Assembly (NCBI GenBank): GCA_947172415.1
Contig: OX359192.1
Coordinates: 3,474,501-3,538,500, forward strand
DNA from: Chondrosia reniformis
Lineage: Eukaryota > Porifera > Demospongiae > Chondrillida > Chondrillidae
Reading direction: 5' to 3'
DNA length: 64,000 nt
This document shows positions 41,601 to 52,090 of the stretch, one piece after another; position 1 is the first letter of the stretch; each line of letters starts with the position of its first letter. A program made the translations under genes and the position numbers. Under the pieces are notes generated by a model that ran no database searches, was not told where the DNA came from, and worked only from the letters and a program-made list of their open reading frames with translations.

Positions 41601-43103
41601 GTATGTACTAGTTATATGTAGTAGTTGTGTGTACTAGGTGTATATACTAGCTGTATGTTCTAGTTATATGTACTAGTTGTATGTACTGGTTGTAGGTTCT
41701 AGTCCTAGTTATACTAGGTACTAGGTTAATCCTAGTTGCATGTACTAGACACAAGTTGTATGTACTATTTGTATGTACTAGTTGTGTGTACTAGTTTTAT
41801 GTACTAGTTGTGTGTAGTAGTTGTACGTACTACATGTACTTACTATGTGTACGTACTAGTTGCATGCATTAGTTATATGTACGAGTTGTAAGTACTACTT
41901 GTATGCACTAGTTGTATATATGTTCTGGCTGTATGTAATAGTTAAAGGTTCTTTATAGTACTAGTTATAATGGGTACTAGGTAAGTACAAGTTGTATGTC
42001 CTATCTGTTTGTACTATTTGTATGTACTAATTATATGTACTAGTTGTATGTACTAGTTATGTACCACTTGTATGTACTAGTTGTATTTAGTAGTTGTAAG
42101 TACTATTTATATGTACTAGTTATATATGTATGTACTAGTTTTATGTAGTCGGTGTATGTATTACTTGTAATTAATAGTTGTATGTACTAGTTGCATATAC
42201 TAGATGTATTTACTAGTTATATGCACACATTACTAGCTGAATGTGACAGTTGTACGTTTTAGTTGTATGGACTAATACTAGTTTTATTTACTAGTCATAG
42301 ATACTAGTTGTTTGTAGTATCTGTATGTACTGGTACTAGGTATACTTAATATTTGTAGGTACTCTATGTATGTACTAGTTGTGTGTACTGGTTGCATGCA
42401 CTAGTTATATGTACTAGTTTTATGTATTAGTTGTAAGTACTAGTTTTAAGTACTCATTCTATGTACTAATTCTATGTGTTAATTGTATGTACTGTAACTT
42501 CTCCTTTCTATTTGCATGTACTAGTTTTATGCCCTAGTTGTATGTACAAGAACAAGTTATATTTACTAGTTTATGCACTAATCGTATATATTAGTTGTAT
42601 GTACTGGTTACTAGTTGAATGTACTAGTTTTATGTTCTCATTCTATTAACTAGTTCTATATAATATATGTAGTTCTAGTTGTATGTACTAGTTGTATGTA
42701 CGTGTTGTATGTATATCCTAGTTGTTTGTACTAATTGTATGTACTAGTACTAGCTATAGTTTTAAGTTGTGTGTACTAGTTGTATCTACTAGTTGCAGGT
42801 GCTAATTGTATACACTAGTTGTATGTAATAGTTTTATGTACTACTTGTATGTACTAGTTGCATGCAGTAGTTGTATGTACTAGTTGTGTGTACTAGATTT
42901 ATATACTAGTACTAGTTATGTTTGCTAGTTGTAGGTATTAGTTACATTTACTTGTTGTAGGTTCTAGTTTTATGTAGTTACTGATTGTACAAACTAGTTG
43001 TATCTACTTGTTGTATGTACTAGTTGTATGTACTAATACTAGTTATATTTACTAGTAATTGGTTCAAGTTTTATGTACCAGTTGTATGTACTAGTTACTA
43101 GTT
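32619..43103 (+). repeat. 13-bp satellite array, forward, with higher-order repeats
   Basis: About 10.5 kb of uninterrupted forward satellite. Within it, longer phrases recur: a module of roughly 200-280 bp with TTCACGTTCTATGAAC and TTGTTGTTCGTAC-like words (near 32920, 35440, 39755), a TTATACTAGGTACTAGG phrase (34935, 36605, 39060, 41115, 41705), and a close pair at 38303-38470 and 39118-39270. A small reverse block lies at 33248-33278. No gene seen; the 60-codon frame at 39554 is repeat translation. Confidence 0.93.
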
Positions 43104-43362
43104 GAGAGAATATAGGTTCATTGCTATGTTGTTTATATGGTTAATTAGTTGATGACCTTCCCGTAGCAGCGTGAAACAATTAATGAATTACTTCAGGACG
43201 TTTCGGTCCGTAGACCTTCATCAGCTGAATGACACAAATAAGTTACACCTTAGATGTAAACACACTGGTTGGTGAGGTAAGAAATCGTGACATAATGTGA
43301 TGTTGTCAATGATGATGTAATAGTTCTAAAAATAGGTCGTGAGGAAAAATAGGTAGTAAAAA
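43104..43362 (-). mobile_element. Short island containing a hammerhead-like motif
   Basis: About 260 bp of non-satellite sequence in forward array. The minus strand contains a hammerhead-like core (43192-43229). Such motifs are known from Penelope-like retroelements and retrozymes in metazoan genomes, so the island may be a fragment of one. There is no coding remnant, and the ends show no clear inverted or direct repeats. Confidence 0.55.
43192..43229 (-). ncRNA. Hammerhead-type ribozyme candidate 1
   Basis: On the minus strand: stem I TTCAG (43229-43225) pairs fully with CTGAA (43196-43192). Between them lie CTGATGA (43224-43218), a 4-bp stem II GGTC/GACC closed by a TACG (UNCG-class) tetraloop, GAAAC (43204-43200) and GTC (43199-43197). 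ACGT forms a self-complementary, loopless stem III, as in minimal type I hammerheads that work as dimers. Predicted cleavage follows the GTC. One unpaired A sits between CTGATGA and stem II, a departure from the textbook consensus, so activity is uncertain. Confidence 0.6.
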
Positions 43363-44061
43363 ACTAGTTGTAGTTACTAGTACTAGTTACTAGTTGTATA
43401 TAATAGATATATTTTCTAGTTATATGTACTTGTTGTATGAATTAAGTATATGTACTAGTTAATGGACTAGTTGTATGTACTAGGTGAATGTACTAGTTGT
43501 ATGTACTAAGTGAATGTACTAGTTGTATGTACTAGTTCTATCTACTAGTTGTGTGTACTTGTTTTATGTATATGTTGTATGTACTAATACTTGTTATATT
43601 TACTAGGTTTAGTTATTAGTTGTATGTATTACTTGTAATTAATAGTTGAATGTACTAGTTTTATATACTAGATGTATTTACTAGTTATATGTACTCGTTA
43701 CTAGCTGTATGTGCCAATTGTATGTACCAGTTGTATGTACTTGTACCAGGTATATTTAATATTTGTAGGTACTATATGTATGTACTAGTTGTAAGTACTA
43801 GATTTATGTTCCAGTTGTAGGTAGTACTTGTATGTATTAGTTGTATGTAATAGTTTTTATGTACTCGTTACTAGTTGTTGGTACAAATTGTATGTACTAC
43901 ATGTATGTACTCAGAAGTAGTTGTATGTACTCACTCTATATACTTGTTGTATATAATAGTTGTAAGTATTAGTTGTTTGTACTAATTGCATGCACTAGTC
44001 ATAGGTACTAGTTTTATGTACTAGTTGTGTGTACTAGTTGTGTGTACTAGTTATATGGACT

Positions 44062-44165
44062 AATACATACAGCTAGTACATACAACTAGTACATACAACA
44101 AGTACATACAACAAATACATACAACTTCTAAAAAACTAATAAAAACAACTAGTAAATATAACTAG
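44062..44165 (-). repeat. Small inverted satellite block
   Basis: About 100 bases of reverse-orientation units (ATACAACTAGTAC) flanked on both sides by forward array. It is a small-scale version of the kilobase strand switches. Confidence 0.8.
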
Positions 44166-44309
44166 TTGTAGGTACTAATTATATGTACAAATTATATGTA
44201 ATAGTGGTATGTACTGGTTGTATGTACTAGTTGCAAATAAAAGTTTTATAAACTAGTTTTATGGACTATCTGAATATACTAGTTGTATGTTCTAGTTATA
44301 TTTACTTGT

Positions 44310-46505
44310 TATATGAACTAGTTATTTTTACTATATAGGTGTATGGACTAGTTGTATGTACTAGTATATACTAGGTTTATTTACCAGTTGTAGGTACAAG
44401 TTGTATGTATAAGTTTATGTAATAGTTGTTTGTACTAATTGTATGTACTAGTTGTATGTACTAGTTGTAAGTACCAAATATGTCGTAGTTGTCAATGCAC
44501 TTTTTATTGACTAGTTGTATGAACTAGTTGCATGAACTAGTTGGAGGTACTATTACTGGTAATATTAAAGAGTTGTAGGTACTATTACTGGTAATATTAA
44601 GGAGTTGTAGGTACTACTTGTATGTACTAGTTATATGTACTAGTTATATATACTAGTTATATGTACTAGTTATATGTACAGGTTTATATATTAGCTATAT
44701 ATATACTAGTTTTGTACTACTTCTATGTACTAGTTGAAATACTAGTTATATGTACTAGTTGTATGTTCTATTTGTATGTATTATTTGCATGTACTAGTTA
44801 TATTTACTAGTTGTAGGTTTCAGTAGTGTGTACTAGTTGTATGAACTGATTGTATGTAATTTACTAGTTGTATGTACTGGTACTAGTTATATTTACTCCT
44901 TGAAGATACTAAATGTACGTACAAGTTATTTGAACTAGTTTTACGGACTACTTGAATGTACTAGTTGTATGTAGTAGTTATATTTACTACTTGTATGAAC
45001 TAGTTTCATGTACTAGTTGTATGGAATAGTTGTATGTCCTAGTACTAGGTTGATTTACTAGTTGTAGGTACAAGTTGTATGTAGAGATTTAATGTAATAG
45101 TTTTATGTACTAATTGTATGTTCTAGTTGTATGTACTAGTTGTATATACTAGTTTTGTTGTATATACTTGTTTGCGCTAGTTGTATTAACTAGTTGTATG
45201 CACTATTTATGTACAAGTTGTTTGAAGGATGTACTATCGCCAAGAGCGTATGAACTAGTTGTATTAACTAGTTGTAGGTACTTTTATTGGTTTTATTAAC
45301 TCGTTTTAGGTACTACTTGTATGCACTAGTTATATGTACTAGTTGTATGCACTATTTACTAATTGTATGTCCTAGTTGTTTGTTCTGGTTGTATGTGCTA
45401 GTTGTATGTACCAGTAATATGTACTAGTTGTGTGTACTAGTTGTAGGTACTAGTGGTAGTTCTAGTTTTATGTACTATTTGTAAGTTATAGTTATATGTA
45501 CTAGTTGAATGAAGTACGTATTTATACTAGTTGTATGTACTCGTTGTATATTCTCCTTGCTAGTTTTATGTACAACTTGAAGGTACTTGTTGTTTGTAGT
45601 AGTTATATTTACTAGTTGTATGAACTAGTAACATGTACTAGTTGAATGGACTAGTTGTATGTACTATTTAAGTAGTAGCTGTTTGTGCTAGTTGTATTAA
45701 CTAGTTGTATGGACTATTTTTGAACTAGTTGTATGAACTAATTGTATGAAATAGTTGTATGAAATTGTTGTAGGTACTATTACTGGTAATATTAACTAGT
45801 TGTAGGTACTACTTGTATGCACTAGTTGTATGTACTAGTTTTGTACTAGTTGTTTGTGCTAGTTGTATGTACTAGTTGAAAGTTCTAGTTGTATGTTCTA
45901 TATGTATATACTAGTTATATGTACTAGTTGTGTATACTAGTTGGAGGCAATAGTTGTAGGTATTAGTACTGGTAATATTAACTAGTTGTAGGTACTACCT
46001 GTATGTGTTAGTTGTATGTACTAGTTGTATGTTCTAGTTATATGGACTACGTTTGTGTACTAGTTGTATGTACTATTTTTAGGACTAGTTTTATGTACTA
46101 GTTGTATGTAGTAGATGTATTTACTAGTTGTAAGTGATCGTTCTATGTGCTAGTTTTATGAAGTAGTTGTATATATATACTAGTTTAAGGTACAAGTTGT
46201 ATGTACTTGTAGCTATTTGTATGTACTGGTTGTATGTACTCGTAGCAAATTGTATGTACTAGTTGTATGTACTAGTTATATGTACTAGTACTGGTTTTAT
46301 TTATTAGTTGTAGGTAATAATTGTACGTACTAGTTGTAGGTACTAGTTGAATTTTCTAGCTGAATGTAATATTTGTATGTACTGATTTTATGTACTCGAT
46401 GTATGTACTAGTTGTATGTACTAGTTATGTACTAATTGATTTTGCTAGTTACTAGTTACAAATACTAGTTGTTTGTGCTAGTTTTATGTTCTAATTGAAA
46501 GTACT
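44310..46505 (+). repeat. Array block paralogous to 5708-9279, lacking the TIR element
   Basis: From ATATGAACTAG at 44311 the order of variant units follows 5708 onward closely, through the TACTGGTAATATTAA phrases, and rejoins the sequence after the TIR element at 46004. Homology starts exactly where the retrotransposon ends in copy 1 and stops where the GGATATATT minisatellite begins. It also carries a small non-satellite word (ATCGCCAAGAGCG near 45238) absent from the other copy. Confidence 0.85.
46002..46003. other. Empty site for the 1.26-kb TIR element
   Basis: The sequence here is TACCTGTATGTGTTAG. At 7511-7518 and 8775-8782 the same sequence is split as TACCTGTA, element, TATGTATT. 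A single TA became two on insertion. Confidence 0.88.
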
Positions 46506-46818
46506 AGTTATATGTACTATTTATATGTTCTAGTTATATGTGTATGGACTAGTTCTATGTAGTAGTTGTGTGTACTAGTTATATGCGTATATAATAAGTA
46601 TATGTACTAGTTGTATGTACTAGTTATGTACTAATTGATTTTGCTAGTTACTAGTTACAAATACTAGTTGTTTGTGCCAGTTTTATGTTCTAGTTGAAAG
46701 TACTAGTTATATGTACTATTTATATGTTCTAGTTATATGTGTATGGACTAGTTCTATGTAGTAGTTGTGTGTACTAGTTATATGTGTATATAATAAGTAT
46801 ATGTACTAGTTGTATGTA
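46421..46818 (+). repeat. 199-bp tandem duplication in the array
   Basis: Two successive near-identical units (starting 46421 and 46620), both containing CTAATTGATTTTGCTAG and ATAATAAGTATATG. A recent local duplication. Confidence 0.85.
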
Positions 46819-48904
46819 CTAGGTGTATGTAATAGTTATAGATTCTAGTACTAGTTATAGTGGTTACTAGGTCGGTACAAGTTTAATGTAATAGCTGTTT
46901 GTACTATTTGTATGTACTAATTGTATGTACTAGTTGATTTTACTAGTTGTATATATGTACTAGTACAAGTTATATTTACTAGTTGTAGGTACAAGTTGTA
47001 TGTAATGGTTGTATGTAATAGTTTAATGTAATAGTTATATGTACTAGTTGTATGTACTAGTTGTATGTATATATTACTTGTCTGTACTAGCTGTGTACTA
47101 GTTGTATATACTAGTTTTATGTGGTAGTTTTATAGTGACGTTCTATAAACTAGTTGTATGTACTAGTCTCTTGTTGTTTCTACTAGATGTATGTATGAGT
47201 TTTATGTACTCTTTCTATGTACTAGTTGCATGTACTAGTTGCTAGTTGTATTTACTACTTGTTTGCACTGGTTGTGTGTACTAGTTGTGTATATTACTTG
47301 TATGTCCTAGTTGGGTGTACTAGGTGTATGTACTATTTATATATACTAGTTATATGTGTGTGTACTAGTTATATGTACTAGTTGTATATACTACATGTAG
47401 GTTCTAGTTCTAGTTATGCTAGGTACTAGGTAGATCCTAGTTGCATGTACTATATACAAGTTGTTGTGCTTTTTGTATGTTCTAGTTACATTTGTATGTA
47501 ATAAATATATGTACTAGTTGTATGTACTAGTTGTATGTACGAGTTATGTACCAGTTGTATGCACCAGTTGTATGTACCAATTTTATGTATTTGTTCTATG
47601 TTCTAGAGGTATGTACTAGTTCTATGTACTAGTGGTATGTACTAGTTATCTATAGTAGTTGTGTGTACTAGTTGTATGTACTAATTTTATGTACTAGGTT
47701 TTTGTACTAGTTTTATGTACTAGATGTATGGACTAGTATTAGTTATATTTAATAGTTGTAGGTACAAGTTGTATGTAGTAGTTACATGTACTAGTTATGT
47801 AACAATTGTATGTACTAGTTGTATGTATATATAACTTGTATGTACTAGCTGTGCACTAGTTGTATATACTAGTTTTATGTGGTAGTTTTATGTTCACGTT
47901 CCATGAAGTAGATGTATGTACTAATATCTTGTTGTTCGTACTAGTTGTATGTATTAGTTTTATGTACTCCTTTTATGTACTATATAGTTGCATGTACTCC
48001 TTTTATGTACTATATAGTTGCATGTACTAGTTTCTAGTTATATGTACTAGTTATATGTAGAACTTGTGTGTACTAGTTGTATGTACTAATTTTATGTACT
48101 AGGTGTATGTACTAGTTCTATGTATTAGTTGTATGGACTAGTATTAGTTATATTTATTAGTTGTAGGTACAAGTTGTATGTAGTATTTGCATGTGGTAGT
48201 TGTATGTACGAATTGCATGTACTAGTTGTATGTAATAGTTGTATGTACTAGTTATGTACCAATTGTATGTTCTAGTTGTATGTATATATAACTTGTATGT
48301 ACTAACTCTGTACTAGTTGTATTTACTAGTTTTATGTGGTAGTTTTATGTTCACCTTCTATGAACCAGCTGTATGTACTAGTGTCTTGTTGTTCGTACAA
48401 GTCGTATGTATGAGTTTTACTATACTCATTCTATGTACTAGTTGCATGTACCAGTTTCTAGGTGTATCTATACACTAGTTGTATGCACTGGTTGTGTGTA
48501 CTAGTTGTATATATTACCTATATGTCCTAGTTGTATGTACTAGGTGTATATACTATTTTTATATACTAGTTATATGTACTGGTTGTATATACTAGTTGTG
48601 GGTTCTAGTTCTAGTTATACTAGGGACTAGGTATTTCCTAGTTGCATGTACTAGATACAAGTTGATGTAAGTAGTAGTAATTTGTAAGTACTAGTTATAT
48701 GTGTATGTAATAAGAATATGTACTAGTTGTATATACTAGTTGTAAATACTAGTTGTAGCACTAGTTTTATGTAATAGTTTTATGTACTAGATGTATGTAC
48801 TAATTGTAAGTACTAGTTCTATGTACTAGTTGTATGAAGTAGTTGTATGTACTAGTAACTAGTTGTATGGTCTAGTTGTATGTACTAGGTGTATGTACTA
48901 GTTG

Positions 48905-48986
48905 GGGCGATGCAGGCGTCCCTATATTGTTTTCAGAACCATGTTAACGTATGGCTTCCTGTTCATAGTCTTGTATATATATATAT
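48905..48986. other. Left edge of complex island, unclassified
   Basis: Non-satellite sequence with a short (TA)n tract leading into the foldback element; no features recognised. Confidence 0.5.
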
Positions 48987-49676
48987 AGTGAAAGTTACTG
49001 GCAATATTACACAGTACAAGTTACAAATTTAAGAGGGCCAAGTGACTGTACAATATTAAAATTACAATCAAGTACTAGCTACACATGCAGTGCAAGTTAC
49101 AAATTGAAAGAGATCCAAGTGACCCCTAGGATAGGACAAAAAAGGCCAAGGCCTTTATATACGTATGTTATGTCCCTTGTGTACAAGTTACAAAATAGTC
49201 TCTAACCCTGTTGATTATGCAAATGCATGCAACCAACCGTCGGTGTTCTTAGCTCCCTCACAAGGCAAATCAAATCTGCTGTGGTTATTAGCTGAGACCC
49301 CTTTAATACTAGAACCTTTGTTGATATATGGCATGCAGATGCATCATCTTCAGTCTATACTAAGATGTGAAAAGGTAATTGGTAGGCCATTGTTCTACCA
49401 TGCAATTGGATGATCTGTATCAACTACTACTCTCTATGCAGTAGTTGAGGATTTCAAAGCCTGCAACAGTACTAGTGTGACTAAAGTCTTGTACTGTTTA
49501 AAATACTGATTATCCTAGGGGTCACTTGGATCTCTTTAAATTTGTAACTTGCACTGCATGTGTAGCTAGTACTTGATTGTAATTTTAATATTGTACAGTC
49601 ACTTGGCCCTCTTAAATTTGTAACTTGTACTGTGTAGTACTCGATTGTAATTTTAATATTGCCAGTAACTTTCACT
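48987..49676. mobile_element. Long-TIR foldback element A
   Basis: Nearly perfect inverted arms of about 147 bp (48987-49133) and 166 bp (49511-49676). The right arm has an extra duplication of the phrase CGATTGTAATTTTAATATT. The unpaired centre of about 377 bp contains an 82-codon open frame (49165-49413) with no recognisable homology. Element B shares arm phrases and part of the centre. A non-autonomous DNA element or foldback; no transposase. It should fold into a long hairpin when single-stranded or transcribed. Confidence 0.75.
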
Positions 49677-49785
49677 GTGTAGTGTACTTGAGTGTAATTA
49701 GCCTTCACTATACTTAAGACATTCACTATGAGCAATTTCGTTATGAGATTCTACTGTACACATGGAAAACGTACACACATGGATA

Positions 49786-49933
49786 AGAATAAAGCCTTGT
49801 TGAACATCAGTAACATAAATTTACTAATTCTGGACGTTTCAACCCGGAAGTCTTCATCAGAAATAAAGGAATGGGAATATCAAGTAGGAAATTAGTAAAT
49901 TTATGTTGCTGACGCTCAACAAGGCTTCATTCT
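49786..49933 (-). mobile_element. 148-bp hammerhead-like element with 44-bp inverted ends
   Basis: Inverted arms of 44 bp (49786-49829 and 49890-49933) match at all but a few positions, including AACATAAATTTACTAATT. The 60-base centre contains, on the minus strand, a second hammerhead-like core. The compact inverted-repeat-plus-ribozyme design differs from the island at 43104. Confidence 0.65.
49836..49860 (-). ncRNA. Hammerhead-type ribozyme candidate 2 (degenerate)
   Basis: Minus strand: CTGATGA (49860-49854), stem II GACT/GGTT with G-U pairs closed by a TCCG (UNCG-class) loop, then GAAAC (49840-49836) and GTC. The same extra A is present before stem II. The flanking bases form little or no stem I, so it is probably inactive or needs a different partner strand. 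Confidence 0.45.
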
Positions 49934-49939
49934 CATAAT

Positions 49940-50715
49940 GATCGCAACAAACACTCCTAATTCCTACACATGGACAAGTAAAAAATGTAAGAAGAGAAGA
50001 CAGAGCTATACGGTCGACCAAACGAATTTCGTTTGCATCAATATAGGGACAATTCTGCCTCAAACTTAACGAAAACGTACACAAATACGCTTTATCTAAC
50101 CTTCGCTACAACTCGTTTATTTCGTAGCTCCTTCTCATAGGAGAGTGTCGACTTGTCATAGCCGTTCTCGAAAGGATGATTTTCTGTAACAACGAGGAGG
50201 CGGTGACGTTTTTGCAACGTCACATGATAATCCACTAAATGCGAAGATGTTGATGACGCACTAGAGCAACATCACAATACATCACCAGATTGCGCAATTG
50301 TAAGCTTGAATTCTTCAGTATATCTCGATTATTTTGCAACTTTAATTAAGCAAAACTTCACCAGACGTTTGACATACACATGTACCATGATATATATCAG
50401 TTTCACAGTGATCTGACCAATTGATAATTGTTATCAATACAACACTTGGTTTCAATATAAATTTTCTATAGCTTTTCTATAGTCCTATGGCATTTTATAT
50501 GCAGACTTTGTCCTCCGTTTTCAAACAAACGGAGACCTACATCAAAAATCCCTTAATTTAAAATGAGTTTTATACCCTAAACTTTATGATACTATGCCCA
50601 TTCTGTTGTTAGGTCCTTTGCTGTAGCCATATGAATTATTTATATTATTTATTTATTTATTTATATTATATTATATTATATTAGATTACCTTAGTATATT
50701 GTAACTTGTACTGTA
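49940..50715. repeat. Tandem segment, copy 1 of island duplication
   Basis: Non-satellite sequence homologous to 51250-52090 in the same orientation, with many substitutions and small indels, so an old duplication. It ends in a TTTATTTA/TATATTATAT tract and the phrase TTAGTATATTGTAACTTG. It contains the broken exon at 50092-50234 and a hairpin at about 50510-50535. Confidence 0.8.
50092..50234 (-). pseudogene. Possible terminal coding exon, copy 1 (frameshifted)
   Basis: Minus-strand homologue of 51448-51586. A net frameshift (two extra bases plus one missing) lies about two-thirds of the way from the stop. The last 22 codons before TAA 50094-50092 remain alignable (YDKSTLSYEKELRNKRVV then AKVR). 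The AATAAA-rich tract downstream in copy 2 is absent here. Confidence 0.35.
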
Positions 50716-50720
50716 TATGG

Positions 50721-51096
50721 TGCAAGTTACAAATTTATATACGGATGCAAGTGACTCCCAAGATAATCACACTGAGGTATATAATATAATACGGATGCAA
50801 ATGACAACCAAAATAATCACAATCACTTATATTAAACACTACAAGACTTTAGCCACACTGAAATTCTCAACTGCTGCATACAGAGTAGTATAGTCTCTAC
50901 AGATCATATAAGGTTAAACACATGGTTTTCCAATTACCTTTTCACAACTTAGTACTAAGTACTAGTACTACCTTGTAGCGTTTAATATACATGATTGTGA
51001 TTATTTTGGGAGTCATTTCCATCCGTATTATATTATATACCTCAGTGTGATTATCTTGGGAGTCACTTGCATCCGTGTATAAATTTGTAACTTGCA
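50721..51096. mobile_element. Long-TIR foldback element B
   Basis: Inverted arms 50721-50853 and 50972-51096, about 130 bp each and nearly perfect, around a centre of about 118 bp. Arms carry an internal subrepeat with ACGGATGCAA and TAATCACA. The centre is homologous to part of element A's centre (TTTTCCAATTACCTTTTCACA) in the opposite orientation. It sits at the junction of the two tandem island segments. Confidence 0.75.
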
Positions 51097-51447
51097 CTGT
51101 GCAGTACTTGATTGTATTAATTATATATATATATATTATTATCTATTGTAAGTATACTTTTGCTGGGGCTAGCAATATACTCAGAGATTGACTATATGTA
51201 CCGTATGAGCTTGCACGCACGCATATTTATCCAAATCCACCCCTACGTATCCAATTACACTCCTACATACGTATGTCCACACATGGATAGGTAAAAATAT
51301 TAATAGAAAACAAAAGAAGAGATGGCGGAGCTTAAACTACCAAAGTTTTACTACGGTCGTCTAAACGAATTTATTTTATTTATTTTACATCAATATATAT
51401 AGCAACAATTCATGCTTAAACTTAACATGAACGTATACAAATACACT

Positions 51448-51586
51448 TTATCTAACCTTCGCTACAACTCGCTTATTCCGTAGCTCCTTCTCGTAGGAGA
51501 GCGTCGACTTGTCATAGCTGTTCACGAAAGAGATGATCTTCTTTAGCAACGAAGGAGGTGACGTTTTCGCAATGTCACAAGATCCA
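51448..51586 (-). CDS. Possible terminal coding exon of an unknown gene (or pseudogene)
   Basis: On the minus strand an acceptor-like TTTAG precedes 139 bases that read, from the second base, as 45 residues followed by TAA (51450-51448). The sequence starts GSCDIAKTSPPSLLKK and ends YEKELRNKRVVAKVR. AATAAA signals follow about 60-75 bases after the stop. Against copy 1, the four differences in the last 22 codons (ACA/ACG, TAT/TAC, CGA/CGG, AAA/AAG) are all synonymous third positions, a sign of past protein-level constraint. I do not recognise the protein and could not identify upstream exons with confidence. Confidence 0.35.
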
Positions 51587-51881
51587 CTAAATGTTTAGGG
51601 AGCGACATACGAGAGGTGTTGGTGACGCACAAAAGAAACATCATAATACATCATCAGATTGCGCAATCGTAACATTGAATTCTTCATTATTATCTTGATT
51701 ATTTTGCTCATTTAATTAAGCAAAACTTCGCCAGACATTTCCTATGCACATGTACCACGATATTTATTGGTTTCACAGTTATCTGACAAATGAAAATTTT
51801 TTATTAATATAACACATGGTTTGAATATAAATTTTCCATTGGTTTTCTATAGTCCTTGGTCTTTTATATGCAGACTTTGCC

Positions 51882-51905
51882 CTCCGTTTTCTAACAAACG
51901 GAGGC
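51882..51905. repeat. Conserved 9-bp hairpin
   Basis: CCTCCGTTT, six-base loop, AAACGGAGG. The counterpart near 50510-50535 keeps eight paired bases (CTCCGTTT/AAACGGAG) despite divergence around it. Function unknown; it may be the end of an old inverted-repeat element. Confidence 0.5.
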
Positions 51906-52090
51906 CTAAATAAGAAATTCCTTAATTTAAAACGAGTTTTATACCCTATACTTTATGATGATATGCCCATTTTGTTTCTAGATCCTTTCTTGGAACCATA
52001 TGAATTATTTAATTACATTATATTATATTATATTATATTATTTATTTATTTATTTAGATTACCTTAGTATATTGTAACTTGCACTGTATA

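Larger units (their letters stand above)
43363..48904 (+). repeat. 13-bp satellite array, forward
   Basis: Forward array to the complex island. It contains the reverse block at 44062-44165, the paralogous block 44310-46505, a 199-bp tandem duplication and further copies of the higher-order module (near 47120 and 48345). No gene seen. Confidence 0.92.
51250..52090. repeat. Tandem segment, copy 2 of island duplication
   Basis: Homologous to 49940-50715. It contains the better-preserved exon candidate, an AATAAA-rich stretch on the minus strand near 51371-51392, and a 9-bp perfect hairpin CCTCCGTTT/AAACGGAGG (about 51882-51905). It ends with the same TATA-rich tract and a truncated foldback arm start. 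Confidence 0.8.

Noticed and set aside
43148-43176. A second hammerhead-like core on the plus strand (TTGATGA ... GAAAC)
   Set aside because: The conserved first C is replaced by T and the intervening bases do not form a stem II.
49165-49413. 82-codon open frame in the centre of foldback element A
   Set aside because: No recognisable motif; only part of it is present in element B and not as an open frame. Kept as part of the mobile element, not as a gene.
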